A DNA stretch of 64,000 nucleotides. Origin: Isoetes taiwanensis (taxonomy: Eukaryota; Streptophyta; Lycopodiopsida; Isoetales; Isoetaceae). Made by a program: the position numbers and the translations under genes. The DNA lies in contig JAJEKV010000010.1 in assembly GCA_021234155.1 (NCBI GenBank), forward strand, positions 18,015,418 to 18,079,417, read 5' to 3'. Below the pieces are notes generated by a model, which was not told the origin of the DNA, made no database searches, and saw only the letters and a list, made by a program, of their open reading frames with translations. Positions 62,263 to 64,000 of the stretch are shown one piece after another; within the stretch, counting starts at the first letter, position 1; every line of letters starts with the position of its first letter.

Positions 62263-63420
62263 ACCTCACAAAATGGACGGATGGGATCAATCTCTACATA
62301 ACTTTCACCCCCCCATAGGCAAATCAAATAATTGTATATATATATACAAGTCCTTGTACTATAAGGGATTGTACAAAGTCGACTGTTACTTGAGATCGGA
62401 TTTTTCGAATGAAGGTTTTAAGTCAAAGACCACCCTACTGGGTAATGGTTAGAATTGAAAAGTCAAGCCGAGCTAAAGCTGAAGAAGTCATAGAAAATAA
62501 GGTCATGTTATACTGGAAAATGTATTCAAGTCATTCAATGAAGATTACCTCCGCGTGACTACATAACCTCCAGTCGCCAGTCCCCTTAGCAGTATGTAGT
62601 TTAACACCAATCTACCTTTTTGAAATCGTCTAATCTAGGCTTAGCAAATTAGACTACCATTTCACCAATCTATACCAAGTAAGTCCAGTCACTCTATTCA
62701 ATCACAATTGCTTAATTTTAGAGCCTTGATTCTCAAAATAGCACTTGAACTTGTTTAAATTCCAACTTGGTATTTTAATTAGCTATTATAAGATGTTTTA
62801 CATGTCAACCATCTATGTAAAGAAAACAATGTCTAGCTCATTTCCCTTTGAAACAACATTCTAAAAAGTTGTAATAAATAAAAAGGAATCTTCGACAAAG
62901 TGCAAGCAATATTTTTCACATTATGTGTAGGGATTCTATGACATTCTCTCATATTTGATTTAAAAAATCTTTGAATATAACTTAACGTTGTGTAAACATT
63001 TCCTTAATATTTCTTTAAGGTAAGATACTTAAAGCTCCGATTCCTGCAAATTTGTTGCATTCAAAAACACTTTGTCAATATGTGCCTAACATTCAATGTA
63101 AGTCAAGTTAAACTTCTGAGATAATAAGAAAGTCAATGCATAAAATGGAAAGAGTCAAACATTTGAAAAACAATGCACCCAAATGCTAAAATATGCATAA
63201 AATGGAAAGAGTCATAATCTTCTAAAAAACAATGCACCCAAATGCTCAAAACTGAATGAAATCAGCCAGAGACGAAGATTTTTGAGAAATATGTTATGCA
63301 AAGGATGCAAAGGAGGAACAAAATCAAGAACAAAAATTGCCGAAATGCAGAAGCTCACCTATAAACAAATTGGACAGAGGAATTCGGCATCCAAATCCTT
63401 GAATTTTTCCTGATCTTGGG
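62263..63420. other. Non-coding stretch
   Basis: About 1.15 kb, AT-rich. An imperfect repeat AATGCACCCAAATGCTMAAA occurs at 63171 and 63231. No gene. Confidence 0.5.
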
Positions 63421-63531
63421 TCACAAAATGCCAAGAAAATTCGAGAAGATTATTCTCAGATGCGTCCTTTGATCTTCCTTAGCAGAGAACCATCGTGACA
63501 ACTCATCCAACTGCATGTTGTTGATGCTAAC
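63421..63531 (-). CDS. Probable terminal exon of an unidentified gene
   Basis: After a strong acceptor (TTGGTTTTTTCTTCAG) comes a 36-codon frame (VSINNMQLDELSRWFSAKED, QRTHLRIIFSNFLGIL) ending in TGA at 63421. Upstream exons on the minus strand were not identified. Confidence 0.35.
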   Translation of the reverse strand, partial: VSINNMQLDELSRWFSAKEDQRTHLRIIFSNFLGIL

Positions 63532-63575
63532 CTGAAGAAAAAACCAAACGCATTAAATTACATCAATCACGACTC

Positions 63576-64000
63576 AAGAAGCTGACAAACTTGAGGCTAC
63601 GAAAGTAACAGATCTTCCAGTGATGGCCTCAGAAAGGTATTCTTTAGAAAACGTCTATGAGAAGTATTGGATAGGATGAAATCAATTTCAAGAAAAGCTG
63701 TGACATAGGAAAAAGTTATGTTGTATGCACCCCAACAAAAATCGAAAGCTAAAAAGGGAGAATCCTGAAACATTTGCATAAAGCAGGAAGAAATTCTTTT
63801 ATCTATTTGCAAAAACCCCTGTCAATGCTTTAGAAACGGCACAGGCCATGTACGGAATCAGAAAGAGGCCAGTCACAGATGTCGAACATGCCAAAGAAAG
63901 ATTGCAAGGCTGTTCAAAAACAATGGAAGCCCGCCATCCAGCAGAGATGTTGAGGTTGATCAACCTGCTACGAAAACTTACACAGAAGAACACCAACGGC
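63576..64000 (+). pseudogene. Decayed coding relic running off the right edge
   Basis: One plus-strand frame reads through 63576-64000 with three stops (TGA, TGA, TAA at about 63688-63785). Coding-looking parts: ADKLEATKVTDLPVMASERY, KKFFYLFAKTPVNALETAQA, then MYGIRKRPVTDVEHAKERLQ and EMLRLINLLRKLTQKNTNG up to the window end. The last 70 codons are open. Not recognised. Confidence 0.35.

Overview
This window looks like repeat-rich nuclear DNA of a land plant. The best host marker is an intact five-exon gene for cytosolic ribosomal protein uL13 (RPL13A) at 33930-34894, minus strand. Almost everything else is transposable elements typical of plants: PIF/Harbinger elements with a Myb/SANT partner gene, Ty1/copia and Ty3/gypsy pieces, a Helitron whose 3' end is a hairpin followed by CTAG then T, and LINEs. 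I cannot name the species. A large genome of a fern, lycophyte, bryophyte or gymnosperm is my guess, based only on the mixture of elements.

Layout. 1-18235 is a chain of mobile elements joined by (GA)n tracts, all with GA on the + strand: LINE-1 (cut by the window edge), GA, non-autonomous element C, GA, non-autonomous element D, GA, LINE-2, GA, Harbinger element A, GA, Harbinger element B, GA. A and B each carry a Myb/SANT gene (+), a DDE transposase gene (-, broken in both copies) and a third small gene of unknown function between them; B was later split by a poly(A) retro-insertion with a 14-bp target duplication. 18236-23600 holds small relics: a 325-bp retro-insertion, a LINE 3' tail, two copia fragments and a fold-back MITE.

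23613-31349 is a complete-looking 7.7-kb DNA transposon. It has imperfect terminal inverted repeats, a 4-bp ATTA target duplication, a spliced transposase-like gene (+) with DGCA-QFK and HGKG signatures, and a convergent accessory gene (-) encoding coiled coils, a RING-like finger and basic tails. I regard it as the most novel unit here. It is Sola-like in its 4-bp duplication, but its class is not settled.

31350-41361 has a 202-bp tandem duplication, RPL13A, and a Helitron with a decayed Pif1-like helicase interrupted by a 549-bp fold-back MITE. 41362-53277 is one Ty3/gypsy element on the minus strand, bounded by 584/588-bp LTRs and an AGACT duplication, with PBS, PPT, two CCHC knuckles, protease, RT, RNase H (split by a 724-bp insertion) and integrase. 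It also has about 3.8 kb of extra coding sequence after integrase, including a possible antisense gene with its own TATA box. 53283-64000 is mostly non-coding. It contains a third LINE relic, some unrecognised spliced-looking exons on the minus strand, a degenerate GATTC-rich array, a 692-bp tandem duplication and a decayed coding relic at the right edge.

Gene relationships are within elements, not operons. The SANT protein, third protein and transposase belong to Harbinger A/B; the HGKG transposase and RING-like protein share one pair of terminal repeats; gag-pol and the post-pol reading frames share one pair of LTRs.
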